Assembly: GCF_006494375.1 (NCBI RefSeq)
Contig: NZ_VHIZ01000037.1
Coordinates: forward strand, 1 to 64,000
DNA: 64,000 nt
Origin: Pantoea anthophila
GTDB lineage: Bacteria; Pseudomonadota; Gammaproteobacteria; Enterobacterales; Enterobacteriaceae
Direction of reading: 5' to 3'
The notes under the pieces are model-generated. The model was not told where the DNA came from. It did not search any database and saw only the letters and a program-made list of their open reading frames with translations. The position numbers and the translations under genes are program-made. Below are positions 52,205 through 62,028 of the stretch, piece by piece. Each line of letters starts with the position of its first letter. Positions within the stretch are counted from its first letter, which is position 1.

Positions 52205-52408
52205 CTACGCAGGCCGGACCCTGGCCTTAGTGGGATGTCCATCGCGGTCATCGTCATGCGTGTGATCAGGATCGGGCTCAATCAGCACGATAAAATCCTC
52301 TCCTTTTCCGTCGCGCGGCAACGTAATTAAATCGCCTGCGCGGGGTTTCGCTTCAAAGTCATGCTCTTCTTCCACGCCTGTATCTTCAAAAACCACCGTA
52401 ATTTTCAT
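52205..52408 (-). CDS. Small acidic protein of unknown function
   Basis: 67 aa, rich in Asp/Glu/His in the C-terminal half (PDPDHTHDDDRDGH), with a beta-like N-terminus MKITVVFEDTG. AGGACG precedes the start. No family recognised; similar small proteins with a single beta domain occur next to SRAP genes in enterics, which I cannot verify here. Confidence 0.6.
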   Translation of the reverse strand: MKITVVFEDTGVEEEHDFEAKPRAGDLITLPRDGKGEDFIVLIEPDPDHTHDDDRDGHPTKARVRPA

Positions 52409-52543
52409 TTTCGCGTCCTCTTTCTGATGAGCTGCGTCGTGACCTCAGTATTCGCTGACGCTGACCAGAATAAGAGTAGCGCATCCTGAAAATAGCCTGA
52501 GCGGCCTGCCCGTAACACACTATCCTTTGCAGAGGAGGTGACT

Positions 52544-53236
52544 ATGTGTGGACGGTTTGCGCAGTACAACAGCAGAGATGAATACTTTGACGCACTGGGG
52601 CTGACGCCCGATGAGGTCATTTACGATCCGGAACCGATAGGGCGCTACAACGTTGCGCCTGGAACAAACGTCCTGCTGCTCAATGAGCGGGAGGAGGAGA
52701 TCCACTTTGACCCGGTCAACTGGGGTTATGGTCCGGAGTGGTGGCACAAGCAGCCACTCATCAATGCGCGGGGTGAGACGGCTGCCACAGGGCGTATGTT
52801 TAAACCTCTCTGGGAGCATGGACGCGCCATTGTTCCGGCAGATGGCTGGTTTGAGTGGAAGCGGGACGGCAAAGCAAAACAGCCCTATTTTATCTGCCAC
52901 AAAAAGCAGGAGCCGCTGTTCTTTGCTGCGATTGGCAGGGCGCCTTACGGCAGGGATCACGGGCGCGAGGGGTTTGTCATCGTAACGGCCGCGAGCAATC
53001 AAGGCATGGTCGATATTCATGACCGTCGCCCGCTGGTTTTGCGTGCCGATGCAGTACGCGAATGGCTGAGTGCAGAAACCACGCCAGAACGTGCGCAGGA
53101 GATCGCACGTGACGCAGCCTTACCTGAGACGGCCTTTACCTGGCATCCTGTTACCCGCAAAGTCGGCAACATTCATAATCAGGGTAAATCCCTGATTGAG
53201 GCGATTGAACCTGACTCAGTCGGAAACGCAGATTGA
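52544..53236 (+). CDS. yedK: SRAP-family abasic-site processing protein (YedK/HMCES)
   Basis: 230 aa. The ATG at 52544 is fixed because Cys2 must follow the initiator Met (MCGRFAQ); GAGGAGG lies just upstream, and an in-frame GTG two codons earlier is excluded for this reason. Other family residues: RYNVAPGT, NARGET, PADGWFEWKR and HDRRPLVL. Cys2 forms a thiazolidine crosslink with abasic sites in single-stranded DNA. A second DNA-damage gene after umuD'C in the window. Confidence 0.92.
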   Translation: MCGRFAQYNSRDEYFDALGLTPDEVIYDPEPIGRYNVAPGTNVLLLNEREEEIHFDPVNWGYGPEWWHKQPLINARGETAATGRMFKPLWEHGRAIVPADGWFEWKRDGKAKQPYFICHKKQEPLFFAAIGRAPYGRDHGREGFVIVTAASNQGMVDIHDRRPLVLRADAVREWLSAETTPERAQEIARDAALPETAFTWHPVTRKVGNIHNQGKSLIEAIEPDSVGNAD

Positions 53237-53835
53237 ATTCATTTCCGGATTGCGTCCCGCGCCGCTGGCACAAATTCAGTAAAATGTAATTTCATCGATT
53301 CGGGATTGCTCCTGGCCCTCTGACAGATTGCCGCATTTTAAGGGAAGCGGTACTTTGCTGGCACAGTTCATTTATCTGCGATTCATAACAACTGCTAGCC
53401 CGGATTCAGGAAACGTCTAATGAAAATTCCAGCCTGACGTTTTTATCTCGGTCATGATTTTTATTTTTTGCCGCTTACGCTTTATTTCTGAAAAGCAGCC
53501 TGTGATTTTCTTCTTTTAGGGCCACTCTTGCTGATTTTATGCGTAGCATCATGCTCGTAAGATTATTTAACATCCTGATCAGTCAGCAGGTTATCTGAGT
53601 TATTGACGGGGCTAAGAATCGTCTTAAAAGCTCATGGAAGAAACTATACAGTGAATTTCGGCCCGGTACAGATATCAGGGTGAAGCTATTGCTTATAAAG
53701 ACTATATATTTATTTTTAATCGAAACGGGAATAATCAGTGCGATTATTTCCTGAAGAAATTAATAATAAAAAGTTGTGTTTAAACACCATTCAAACCACG
53801 CTTGTTAAGTCATTAACATTAAAAGTGAGTTGAAT
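53237..53835. other. AT-rich intergenic region
   Basis: 600 bases without an ORF above about 40 codons in either direction that I trust. The last 150 bases are very AT-rich and should hold the promoter of the KGG gene. No tRNA, repeat or terminator recognised. Confidence 0.45.
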
Positions 53836-54021
53836 ATGAACAAGCACAGAGGCGGATCGGGTAATTTCGCAGAAAATCCCCAGCGGGCTTCAGAAGCGGG
53901 ACGGATTGGCGGAAAAGCCAGTAGTGGGAATTTTAAAAATAACCCTGAACGGGCCGTTGAAGCGGGACGTAAAGGGGGTTCAGTGAGCCGTCGCGGTAAA
54001 ACGCAGGAAACCCGTGCCTGA
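53836..54021 (+). CDS. KGG-repeat stress protein, copy 2
   Basis: 61 aa from the ATG at 53836. Two and a partial KGG repeats (GGSGNFAENPQRASEAG, GGKASSGNFKNNPERAVEAGRKGG) and a basic tail. Paralogue of 40564-40743 with about two thirds of positions alike in the repeats. Probably general-stress induced. First gene of a stress group (DUF4142, catalase-fold, cytochrome b561, HdeD-like). Confidence 0.88.
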   Translation: MNKHRGGSGNFAENPQRASEAGRIGGKASSGNFKNNPERAVEAGRKGGSVSRRGKTQETRA

Positions 54022-54114
54022 CTCCGCTATTTCTGCACGGTATTCAGATCTATTTTGTCCGGAACTTTGTGCCGTGCAGAGTTCATTTTCTCCCGCCCTG
54101 TTCAGGAGTACACA

Positions 54115-54684
54115 ATGCAATATACAAAATCGGTGAAAGGGCTGCTGGCTGTCTCAGCAGTGGTGACCCTGTTCTCTACTGCCAGCGTGCAGGCTCAGAC
54201 GCAGACAAACACACCGCAAAGCGGTAATCCCGCCTCCTCCGCATCGAACGGAAAACTCAGCGCCGGCGACCAGAAAGCGGTTAAAGAGATGGCGCAGGCC
54301 AATATCAATGAAATTGCCGCCGCAAAAATCGCGCTCAGTAAGTCGCAAAGCGCTGACGTTAAGGCCTTCGCTCAGAAGATGGTTGCCGATCACGGCGCTG
54401 CCCTGACCAAAGTGCAGACGGTCGCTCAGCAAAAAGGGGTCGCGTTACCCACTGAGCCGGATGCCACCCATAAGGCGATGGCCCTGGAACTGGAAAAGCA
54501 GAGCGGCGGGGCATTTGACAAAATGTATATGGAAAATGCCGGCCTGAAAGACCATAAAATGGTGCTGTCAACGCTGGAAAGTGATGCTAAGACGATAAAA
54601 GATCCGGATGTAAAAGCGCTGGCCGACGCGCATACCCCGGTTGTCGGGGAGCATCTGAAATCTGCCCAACAGATGTCGCAGTAA
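54115..54684 (+). CDS. DUF4142 family secreted protein
   Basis: 189 aa from the ATG at 54115 with CAGGAG; upstream open frame lacks family sequence. Signal peptide LLAVSAVVTLFSTASVQAQ, then a helical ferritin-like DUF4142 domain (AQANINEIAAAKIALSKS.., DVKAFAQKMVADHGAAL). Periplasmic, found with stress genes; function unknown. Confidence 0.88.
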   Translation: MQYTKSVKGLLAVSAVVTLFSTASVQAQTQTNTPQSGNPASSASNGKLSAGDQKAVKEMAQANINEIAAAKIALSKSQSADVKAFAQKMVADHGAALTKVQTVAQQKGVALPTEPDATHKAMALELEKQSGGAFDKMYMENAGLKDHKMVLSTLESDAKTIKDPDVKALADAHTPVVGEHLKSAQQMSQ

Positions 54685-54996
54685 CCGGCTCAGGGTTTAC
54701 TGAGTAAACAGCGTGCCGGGTGGGCAGGGCGTCCGGAAGAGTGGACGCCATTTGTCGCGATGTACCGGCCGGCAAGACGCTGTTTGCAACTCCTGATGCG
54801 CCCCATCCAGCTTCCTCTCTAAAGCACAGATGATTAAAAGAAAGACGCAAAGTCGTTTGACACCTCAGCCTACCTACTAGTAGATTCATTGCAGGCCCGG
54901 CGCGATTTACGGGTTCATCGTTCTGTCAGAGGCAAAACGTGAAGGATGACGCGCGGATGAGCGTTGACGTTAATTTCTGCAATGTTGAGTGTATTA

Positions 54997-56040
54997 ATGA
55001 ATAAATCTTCTCTTTCTGACCGTCAGAAATTAGCGCGTCTGGCGATAATCGCTGTCATACCGTTACTGCTGATTGCGCTCTTACTGTGGGCGGGTGGCTG
55101 GCTGGACAGGTCGCGGCTGACATCGGATAAGCTGGTCACGGCTTTAGAAAAGTCGGGCGGCAGGCATCCAGGCTTTCGCCGCAATCATGCTAAAGGCGTC
55201 TGTATTCTGGGCGACTTTTCGTCAAACGGTAACGCCAGTGCCCTGTCGCGCGCCGCGCTCTTCGCGCCAGGGGTGACGCCTGTGGTGGGTCGTCTGGCAA
55301 TTGCAGGCGGCAATCCCCATGCGCCTGACTATACGGTGCCGGTGCGCAGCATGGCGCTGGCCTTTTATCAGAAAAATGGTGAACAGTGGCGAACCGGCAT
55401 GAATGCGATGCCGTTCTTTCCGGTCCAGAGCGTGGAGGGTTTTTACGATCTGCAGGCCGCTACGCTGCCGGATGCCCGAACGGGTAAACCCGATCCCGCT
55501 AAAGTTCAGGCTTTTGTGCAGCAGCACCCGGAGATCAAACGCTTTTTTGGCTGGGCAAAGCAGGCAGTGCCTTCTTCCAGCTGGGTAAGCGATCGCTTTA
55601 ACAGCCTGAACGCCTTTAATTTTATCGATGCCGCAGGCCATTCCCATCTGGTGCGCTGGAGTATGGTGCCGCACGCTGACTATCAGCCGATAGCGGTAAA
55701 AGAGAAGGGGGACGCTGACTTCTTACGGAACGATTTGCAGCAGCGACTGGCACAGGGGCCGCAGCATTGGGACCTGATCATCACCGAGGCGGATGCAGGG
55801 GATAAAGGCAATGATGCGTCGGTGGCGTGGCCAGAAGACCGCAGGAAAATCACTGCCGGAACCCTCACCATCCATACGATGACGGCTCAGCTGGATGGCG
55901 CGTGTAACGACATCAATTACGATCCGCTGATTTTACCGGATGGCATTGCAGCTTCGGATGACCCGCTTCTGAATGCGCGTTCATCTGCGTATGCCAAATC
56001 TTATAATGCTCGCACCCACGAACAGGCCGGGGCTCACTGA
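54997..56040 (+). CDS. SrpA-like catalase-fold haem protein, membrane-anchored
   Basis: 347 aa from the ATG at 54997 (an ATG 15 bases earlier is possible). N-terminal membrane helix (LAIIAVIPLLLIALLLWAGGW), then a minimal catalase fold. Seen: distal His in GFRRNHAKG, and the proximal Tyr in RSSAYAKSYNARTHE. Much shorter than true catalases; family members act as periplasmic peroxidases. It is coupled (TGATG) to a cytochrome b561 gene, the usual electron donor pair. Confidence 0.88.
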   Translation: MNKSSLSDRQKLARLAIIAVIPLLLIALLLWAGGWLDRSRLTSDKLVTALEKSGGRHPGFRRNHAKGVCILGDFSSNGNASALSRAALFAPGVTPVVGRLAIAGGNPHAPDYTVPVRSMALAFYQKNGEQWRTGMNAMPFFPVQSVEGFYDLQAATLPDARTGKPDPAKVQAFVQQHPEIKRFFGWAKQAVPSSSWVSDRFNSLNAFNFIDAAGHSHLVRWSMVPHADYQPIAVKEKGDADFLRNDLQQRLAQGPQHWDLIITEADAGDKGNDASVAWPEDRRKITAGTLTIHTMTAQLDGACNDINYDPLILPDGIAASDDPLLNARSSAYAKSYNARTHEQAGAH

Positions 56041-56621
56041 TGAAACAGAAAAACACTTTTCACCCGGCACTGCGCATCATCCACTGGCTGATGGCCGCGG
56101 CCATCATGGCAATGCTGTTTATGGGTGTCGCCATGGTCTCCACGGTGTCGTCATGGCACAGCCTGCTGGTGGCCATACATAAACCGCTGGGCCTGATGAT
56201 TCTGTTGCTGGTGATTGTGCGGCTCTGGCTGCGCTTCACCACCGCTAAACCTGCGCTGCCGGCCACGCTACCGGGCTGGCAGAAGGGGTTAGCGCATCTG
56301 TCCCACTGGGCGCTGTATGCCATGATGCTGGCTCAGCCACTCATCGGCTGGGCGATGCAGTCGGCCGCTGGTTATCCCATTACCCTGGGTAACCGGGTGC
56401 TGCCGGCCATTTTTCCTGTCAGCAACGACGCCTATGCTCTGCTGCGGCCGCTTCACAGCTGGGTTGCTTTGGCCCTTTTCATGACGGTGATGTTGCATCT
56501 TGCCGCTGCCCTGTTCCATGGGTTGATACGCCGTGATGGGGTGTTCAGCAGTATGGCTGGCCTGAGTAAGCGTAAAGGAGGCGCGCCAGGCTCGCTTGAC
56601 AACCCGCATGGCGGTCAGTAG
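56040..56621 (+). CDS. Cytochrome b561
   Basis: 193 aa with four membrane helices and haem-ligand His (RIIHWLMAAAI, VAIHKPLGLMILL, HLSHWALYAMML, LHSWVALALFM). Di-haem inner-membrane cytochrome that would pass electrons from quinol to the periplasmic haem peroxidase encoded just upstream. Overlaps that gene by one base. Confidence 0.9.
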   Translation: MKQKNTFHPALRIIHWLMAAAIMAMLFMGVAMVSTVSSWHSLLVAIHKPLGLMILLLVIVRLWLRFTTAKPALPATLPGWQKGLAHLSHWALYAMMLAQPLIGWAMQSAAGYPITLGNRVLPAIFPVSNDAYALLRPLHSWVALALFMTVMLHLAAALFHGLIRRDGVFSSMAGLSKRKGGAPGSLDNPHGGQ

Positions 56622-56675
56622 GTTCAGGGCCGTTTACCGATTTGCCGCTAAATGATCTCAACTGTCGGAGCATGC

Positions 56676-57266
56676 ATGAGTACCGAACGTTCACAGAAAG
56701 CCGAAGAAATAATGCACCATACCCGAATGCTGCTCACCTCCGGCGGATATAACAGCTTCAGCTATGCCGATCTGGCTGAACGGGTAAAAATCCGCAAATC
56801 CAGTATTCATCACCATTTCCCCGCCAAAGCGGATCTGGTGCAGGCGGTGGTGAGTGATTATCGTCAGCAGGCACAGACAGGCATGTCGGCAATCAGTCAG
56901 CACTTCGCCGGAGATGCCCTGGGGGAGATTAACAGCTATGTGAACTTCTGGGCCACCTGCATAAAAGAGAACAACTCGCCTTTCTGTATCTGTGTGATGC
57001 TGGCTGTGGAGTTACCGGTTTTACCTGAAGAGGTCGCTCAGGAAGTGACCGGACATTTCAGCGATCTCACGGAATGGCTGACCGCCGTGCTCGACAGGGG
57101 AAATAAGAGCCATGTGTTTAACCTGCAGGAAAGTGCAGCAGCAGAAGCGAAATCGGTAATGGCGACGGTACATGGTGCGATTATTGCTGCACGCGCTTTT
57201 AATAATCCCGACATATTCCTGCAAATTGTCGAACCGGTAATAAAACGATTACTGAAAAATCACTAA
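56676..57266 (+). CDS. TetR-family regulator
   Basis: 196 aa from the ATG at 56676; two earlier in-frame starts are poorer. Helix-turn-helix in GYNSFSYADLAERVKIRKSSIHHHF, C-terminal ligand domain. Follows the catalase/cytochrome pair in the same direction and may regulate it. A C-rich hairpin (CCGC TTTT GCGG) lies after the stop. Confidence 0.87.
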   Translation: MSTERSQKAEEIMHHTRMLLTSGGYNSFSYADLAERVKIRKSSIHHHFPAKADLVQAVVSDYRQQAQTGMSAISQHFAGDALGEINSYVNFWATCIKENNSPFCICVMLAVELPVLPEEVAQEVTGHFSDLTEWLTAVLDRGNKSHVFNLQESAAAEAKSVMATVHGAIIAARAFNNPDIFLQIVEPVIKRLLKNH

Positions 57267-57473
57267 GCGAGTCCGGGTAAACAGCCGCTTTTGCGGCACC
57301 TGTTACTATTTTTCAGCTTTCATTTAAATTCAGCGCGCTGCTGCTGAATTTTATTGCGGGCTATCCAGAAGAACGGTTAATTATCTCCGGTAATTACATC
57401 ATCCGGAATCTCTGCCATGCATCCGCTGGCGGAACAGATCGCTTTTGTCTCAGCAAACACGAGGAAGTTATTT

Positions 57474-58049
57474 ATGACGACAGTTCGTGCTCTGCCATCA
57501 TTACCTGTTCTCTCTTCATTCTGTTTAAGAATGAGTAACCAGCCTGACGCCATTGCAGCCGGTTTTCAGACGCAGTTGCAGAATCAGGTCCGGCTTTCAC
57601 TGGCTCAAAAGGTCCCGCTGCCCGCCGGGCAAAAAATAGCGGTCGCTGCCACTCCCCAGCGGACGCACATTGATGCACTGCTTGCGCAACTATTGGCGGA
57701 CAGAAAGCGAGTCTCAGAGGCCGTCTGCCATGCGGATGAGCATCGTGAATCTGCTTCATTGCCGTGCCAGCTGATGAATAAAAATGAACTCGCGTTGAGA
57801 TGTGACGCTGACGTTTATTCACTGATCCCGGACGTGCCGTTTGTCTGCCCGCCACCTTACCCGCCAGGAAGTGTGAGCCCGTTAACACCGATTGTTATCT
57901 GGACTGCGCCTGAGATCGTCCGGTTCCCTGCTTTGAGCCCCAGAGGAGGGCCATTGCGAATACTCAGCATTCGTCTGATAAACAAAGCCGGTTATCGCCG
58001 GAGAGAAATTAGCGAAAACGACCTGAATGATATTGCCCCGTCTCACTGA
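57474..58049 (+). CDS. Hypothetical protein, uncertain
   Basis: 191 aa from the ATG at 57474 with GAGGAA before it. No signal peptide, no recognised domain, Pro-rich stretch PPPYPPGSVSPLTP. A long antisense frame (57472-57888) competes, so this may be spurious. Position between TetR and a HdeD-like gene gives no clue. Confidence 0.35.
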   Translation: MTTVRALPSLPVLSSFCLRMSNQPDAIAAGFQTQLQNQVRLSLAQKVPLPAGQKIAVAATPQRTHIDALLAQLLADRKRVSEAVCHADEHRESASLPCQLMNKNELALRCDADVYSLIPDVPFVCPPPYPPGSVSPLTPIVIWTAPEIVRFPALSPRGGPLRILSIRLINKAGYRRREISENDLNDIAPSH

Positions 58050-58117
58050 AACGCCGGGCACTGAGTCAGTCAGCGCCTGTGAAAATATTTACCTTCAGAT
58101 CAAACCGGAGAGTTATT

Positions 58118-58696
58118 ATGCAGACCCCTCAACCATCTATTACGCACGCCCAGAACCAATGGCTTCAGTCTTATTACTATATCCGTGCGACCGCATCTGT
58201 TATCTGGATTTTACTCGCGGTGTTGATTGGTAAAGACCATCCCGGCATCGGAGCCGTTCTCTTTATTCTCTATCCGGCCTGGGATGCCCTGGCAAATTAT
58301 TTAGATGCCAGTAAGTCAGGCGGATTAGCGGTAAATCCACCGCAGAAGTTTAATCTGATTGTGAGCCTGATGGTCGCGGCGGCCATTATCTGGTCACTCT
58401 CCGTCAGCATAAATGCGACCATCAAAGTCTTTGGTATCTGGGCAATATTTTCGGGCCTGCTTCAGCTTTCAGCGTCCCTCCGCCGCTGGAAATCTTCCAA
58501 TGGGCAATGGGCGATGATTTTAAGTGGTGCGCAATCTGCGCTGGCGGGCATTTTTATGTTCAGGCAGGCGAGCAGTGATATGCATCTGGATGTCACCACG
58601 GTTGCCCCCTACGCGGCGTTTGGCGTCTTCTATTTCCTGATTTCCGCCATCACGCTGACTCTTAAAAATGGTCGCAGGCGTAAAGTGACGGTCTAA
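58118..58696 (+). CDS. HdeD/DUF308-like membrane protein
   Basis: 192 aa from the ATG at 58118 with GGAGAG upstream. Six hydrophobic helices in pairs (ATASVIWILLAVLIG, IGAVLFILYPAWDAL, LIVSLMVAAAIIWSLSV, FGIWAIFSGLLQLSA and others), the layout of acid-stress HdeD/DUF308 proteins. Inner membrane. No partner gene seen. Confidence 0.8.
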   Translation: MQTPQPSITHAQNQWLQSYYYIRATASVIWILLAVLIGKDHPGIGAVLFILYPAWDALANYLDASKSGGLAVNPPQKFNLIVSLMVAAAIIWSLSVSINATIKVFGIWAIFSGLLQLSASLRRWKSSNGQWAMILSGAQSALAGIFMFRQASSDMHLDVTTVAPYAAFGVFYFLISAITLTLKNGRRRKVTV

Positions 58697-58720
58697 GCCA
58701 CCTGATTCCGTCATGCACTG

Positions 58721-59581
58721 TCAGTCGGGTTTCGGGGCCAGCATCGTTTCTGCAAGATCAAGCAGGGCACGCAGCCGGTCCATATGACGGAGGTCCTGAT
58801 GATAGCCTGCCCAGATATCCCTTGAAGGCGGCATATCTGGCGTGGCAATGCGCTGCAGGCCCGGCGTGGCGTCGCCCAGTGGCTGAGGCAGCACGGCGAC
58901 GCCCATCCCGCGCAGGCACATCTGCGCCTGAACAGCCCGGCTGGTGCTTTTGAATGCCGGGGCCGACTGCGGAAACCGTTCCAGAAGCCAGGAAACGTCA
59001 GGAAAGTGTGACTGTGCGCTGTTCATCAGGATTAGCCCCACCGACGAGGGGGCGCTTAACAGCGCCTCCGCCTTCTCTGGCGTCCCGTAAAGGGCATAAG
59101 GCACGCTCATCAGACGTCGCTGAACGATGTCGGGATCGGTAAAAGGCACAATTCGAAATGCGACGTCGGCATCGCGGCGCGACAGATCGAGCAGGCGAAA
59201 GCTGGCGATCACCTCCGGCACGATCGCCGGATGACGGCGCGTCAGTTCGCTCAGAACCGGTGCGAGCACGTAGTTAGTAAACCACTCTGCCGCTGAGATA
59301 CGTAATATCCCTTCAAGGCGTTCATGATTTCCGGCGAGGCGTCGCTCCATCGCCAGCGCCGAATTTTCCATCGCTTCGGCCAGTTTCATCACGCCGTCAC
59401 CGGCATCGGTCAGCACCAGGCCATCCTGTGTCCGGCGAAACAGTGCCTGCTGCGCCTCATCCTCCAGGGCCTTTATGCGGCGTCCTACCGTCGGATGACT
59501 CACGCCCAGACTCAGGGCCGCTTTCCCGTAAGAGCCGTTACGCATGACGGCCAGAAATACCTGAACATCACTCCACTCCAC
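58721..59581 (-). CDS. LysR-type regulator of the SDR/MFS locus
   Basis: 286 aa from a GTG at 59581 with GGAGGGG upstream; longer frames start within the promoter. N-terminal winged helix (FLAVMRNGSYGKAALSLGVSHPTVGRRI) and effector domain. Divergent from the SDR gene 125 bases away, so a typical LysR-target layout. Confidence 0.87.
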   Translation of the reverse strand: MEWSDVQVFLAVMRNGSYGKAALSLGVSHPTVGRRIKALEDEAQQALFRRTQDGLVLTDAGDGVMKLAEAMENSALAMERRLAGNHERLEGILRISAAEWFTNYVLAPVLSELTRRHPAIVPEVIASFRLLDLSRRDADVAFRIVPFTDPDIVQRRLMSVPYALYGTPEKAEALLSAPSSVGLILMNSAQSHFPDVSWLLERFPQSAPAFKSTSRAVQAQMCLRGMGVAVLPQPLGDATPGLQRIATPDMPPSRDIWAGYHQDLRHMDRLRALLDLAETMLAPKPD

Positions 59582-59705
59582 AGCCGCGCCCCTCCGTACA
59601 AAAATGAACATCGAATATACAAAAGTGTCAGTTCTCAAACAACTTTGAAGGTATCAACATAGCTTTCATCGGGTCGCCGCAGGCCTCTTTATCAGGAAGC
59701 TAACT

Positions 59706-60452
59706 ATGAAGAGATTAAAAGACAAAGTCGCTCTTGTTACCGGTGGTTCAAAAGGTATCGGAGCCGCAATAGCCCGTCAGCTGGCCGCCGAGGGGGCGAA
59801 AGTGGTTGTCAGTTACCTCTCAGACAGAGAGGGGGCTGAGCAGGTGGTCGCCGCTATCGACGCGGCCGCGGGTGAGGCGCTGGCTGTGGCGGCCGATGTC
59901 ACCAGCCAGGCCGGCGTTGAAGCTCTGGTCAGCACCACGCTCGCGCATTACGGACAGCTGGATATTGTGGTGAACAACGCCGGTGTTTATCAGTTTGCTG
60001 CCATTGAGGAGAGCACCGAAGCGCTCTATCGCCGCCAGTTCGACATCAATGTTCTGGGGCCGTTGTTAGTCACCGCGGCGGCCGTCCCTTACATGGGCAG
60101 GGGAGGCAGCATCATCAACATCAGTTCGTTTGTCACCCGCGTCTTCATCGCCGAAAGCGCCATCTACAGCGGGGCTAAAGGCGCGATAGATGCCATCACA
60201 GGGGTTCTTTCAAAAGAGCTCGGCCCGCGCGGCATCCGGGTAAATGCGGTCAATCCCGGTCTGATCGAAACAGAAGGAAGTCACAGCGCTGGCGCAATGA
60301 ATTCAGCGTTCCGGACGTGGAATGAAGCGCAGACGCCGCTCGGCCGTATCGGTCAGGTGGACGATGTTGCACCGATCGTCTCTTTTCTCGCTTCAGAGGA
60401 AGCGGGCTGGATTAACGGTGAAGTGATACTGGCCTCCGGCGGTATGCGCTGA
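59706..60452 (+). CDS. Short-chain dehydrogenase (classical SDR)
   Basis: 248 aa. Cofactor motif TGGSKGIG, NNAG motif, Ser in NISSF, and YSGAK catalytic pair. Classical 3-oxoacyl-ACP-reductase/glucose-dehydrogenase-like SDR. CAGGAAG precedes the start. It likely acts with the MFS exporter downstream under the divergent LysR; substrate unknown. Confidence 0.9.
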   Translation: MKRLKDKVALVTGGSKGIGAAIARQLAAEGAKVVVSYLSDREGAEQVVAAIDAAAGEALAVAADVTSQAGVEALVSTTLAHYGQLDIVVNNAGVYQFAAIEESTEALYRRQFDINVLGPLLVTAAAVPYMGRGGSIINISSFVTRVFIAESAIYSGAKGAIDAITGVLSKELGPRGIRVNAVNPGLIETEGSHSAGAMNSAFRTWNEAQTPLGRIGQVDDVAPIVSFLASEEAGWINGEVILASGGMR

Positions 60453-60549
60453 TTGTCGCGCCGCTGGGCTGACAGAGGCGACACGCCCCTTCCGATCCCT
60501 CGCCTCATGTCCCTGACGGGGGACGTTTCCATTTTCTAAGGAGTGATTA

Positions 60550-62028
60550 ATGTCCATACATCACATCCCGCAGGCCGAGCCACGTCGCTGGGCCATGTTT
60601 ATCATTTTACTTGTCGGCGCTTTCCTGCCGCCGCTCGATTTCTTTATCGTCAACGTGGCACTGCCCGCGATTCAGCATGACCTGGGTACGTCATCCTCGG
60701 CGGAGCAGCTGGTGATCTCCTCTTATGCCGCGATGTATGCGGTGACGCTGATTACCGGAGGGCGTCTGGGTGATATTTATGGTCGTGGAAAAATGTTCTT
60801 TCTGGGGCTGATCGGTTTTGCCGCTGCCTCTGTGCTGTGTGGTTTTGCCTGGTCACCCTGGGTTCTGATTGCCGGACGCCTACTGCAGGGGGTGACAGCC
60901 GCCATTATGGCCCCGCAGGCGCTGGCCTCCGTTCAGGCTATTTTTCCTGAAGCGGAGAGACCGCTGGCGCTGAGTATTTATGGTGCCGTGTTTGGGCTGG
61001 CTTCTGTTATCGGACAGGTGCTGGGGGGCATTCTGATTCAGGCCGATCTGTTTCATCTCGGATGGCGGGCAATTTTTCTGGTTAACCTGCCGGTAGCGCT
61101 GCTGGTTGTTCTTTTTGGCCTGCCGCTGCTGAAGGAAACGCGGGCCCCCACCGCTCAGCGACTCGATCCTGTTGGCACACTGCTGGCAACGCTGACGCTG
61201 AGCGCGCTGATTGTTCCACTGATTGAAGGCAGGGAGGCAGGGTGGCCCTGGTGGACGTGGCTGCTCTTTGTGACGGTCCCGCTGCTGGCCTCGGCATTAT
61301 GGCGTTATGAGCATCACCTCAGCCTGAAGGGCGGAACGCCACTGCTGAATCCGACTGTGTTGCGCGCGCCGGGCCTGGGGCAGGGACTGGTCATCGTTCT
61401 GCTGTTCTATTCGATTGGGACCTTCTTTCTGCTCTTTTCTGTGTATCTGCAGGGCGCGCTGCATCTGAACGCGCTGACAGCAGGCACGCTTTTTCTGCCC
61501 TTTGGTCTGGGATTTCTGATCGGGCCATTGCTCACCCCTTACCTGAGACGCTTTGTCGGCAATCTGCTCAGCGCCATCGGGATGGGATGCGAGACCGCGG
61601 GACTGGCGGGGCTGGCATGGCTGATCGCCACGACGCAGACAGGCCACTCTCCCGCCATGCTGCCGCTCGCGGCGCTCCTTTTCCTGACGGGGCTGGGTCA
61701 GGGGCTGGCCATGCCAACGCTGGTGCGGATGGTGACAGGCCAGGTTGCGGCGCCGTTTTCAGGGATGATTGCGGGCGTCACCAGCGCCGCGTTACAAATC
61801 AGCACGGCGCTCAGCGTGGCCGTCATCGGCGGACTTTTCTACAGCCTGCTCGGCAGTGATAAAAGTGCAGCCGGGATTTCGCAGGCGTTTATCGTTGCGC
61901 TTTTGACGATGGCTGGCTGCCTGGCGGTGGGAGCAGGGCTGAGTATCCGCTTAATCCGGCGCACCTCCGGGCGCACGGACGTCTCAGCCAGCGTTTCCCT
62001 TCCATCCCGCCGTCGCGGAACCGGTTAG
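60550..62028 (+). CDS. MFS drug:H+ antiporter, 14-helix (DHA2) type
   Basis: 492 aa with about 14 hydrophobic segments and the motif-A-like GGRLGDIYGRGKMF. AAGGAGTG precedes the start. Exporter of toxic small molecules or antibiotics. It converges with and overlaps the SDR gene on the other strand by 4 bases. Confidence 0.9.
   Translation: MSIHHIPQAEPRRWAMFIILLVGAFLPPLDFFIVNVALPAIQHDLGTSSSAEQLVISSYAAMYAVTLITGGRLGDIYGRGKMFFLGLIGFAAASVLCGFAWSPWVLIAGRLLQGVTAAIMAPQALASVQAIFPEAERPLALSIYGAVFGLASVIGQVLGGILIQADLFHLGWRAIFLVNLPVALLVVLFGLPLLKETRAPTAQRLDPVGTLLATLTLSALIVPLIEGREAGWPWWTWLLFVTVPLLASALWRYEHHLSLKGGTPLLNPTVLRAPGLGQGLVIVLLFYSIGTFFLLFSVYLQGALHLNALTAGTLFLPFGLGFLIGPLLTPYLRRFVGNLLSAIGMGCETAGLAGLAWLIATTQTGHSPAMLPLAALLFLTGLGQGLAMPTLVRMVTGQVAAPFSGMIAGVTSAALQISTALSVAVIGGLFYSLLGSDKSAAGISQAFIVALLTMAGCLAVGAGLSIRLIRRTSGRTDVSASVSLPSRRRGTG

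Noticed and set aside
57472..57888. 138-codon minus-strand frame
   Set aside because: No ribosome site, no family, antisense to another weak frame; both may be chance.
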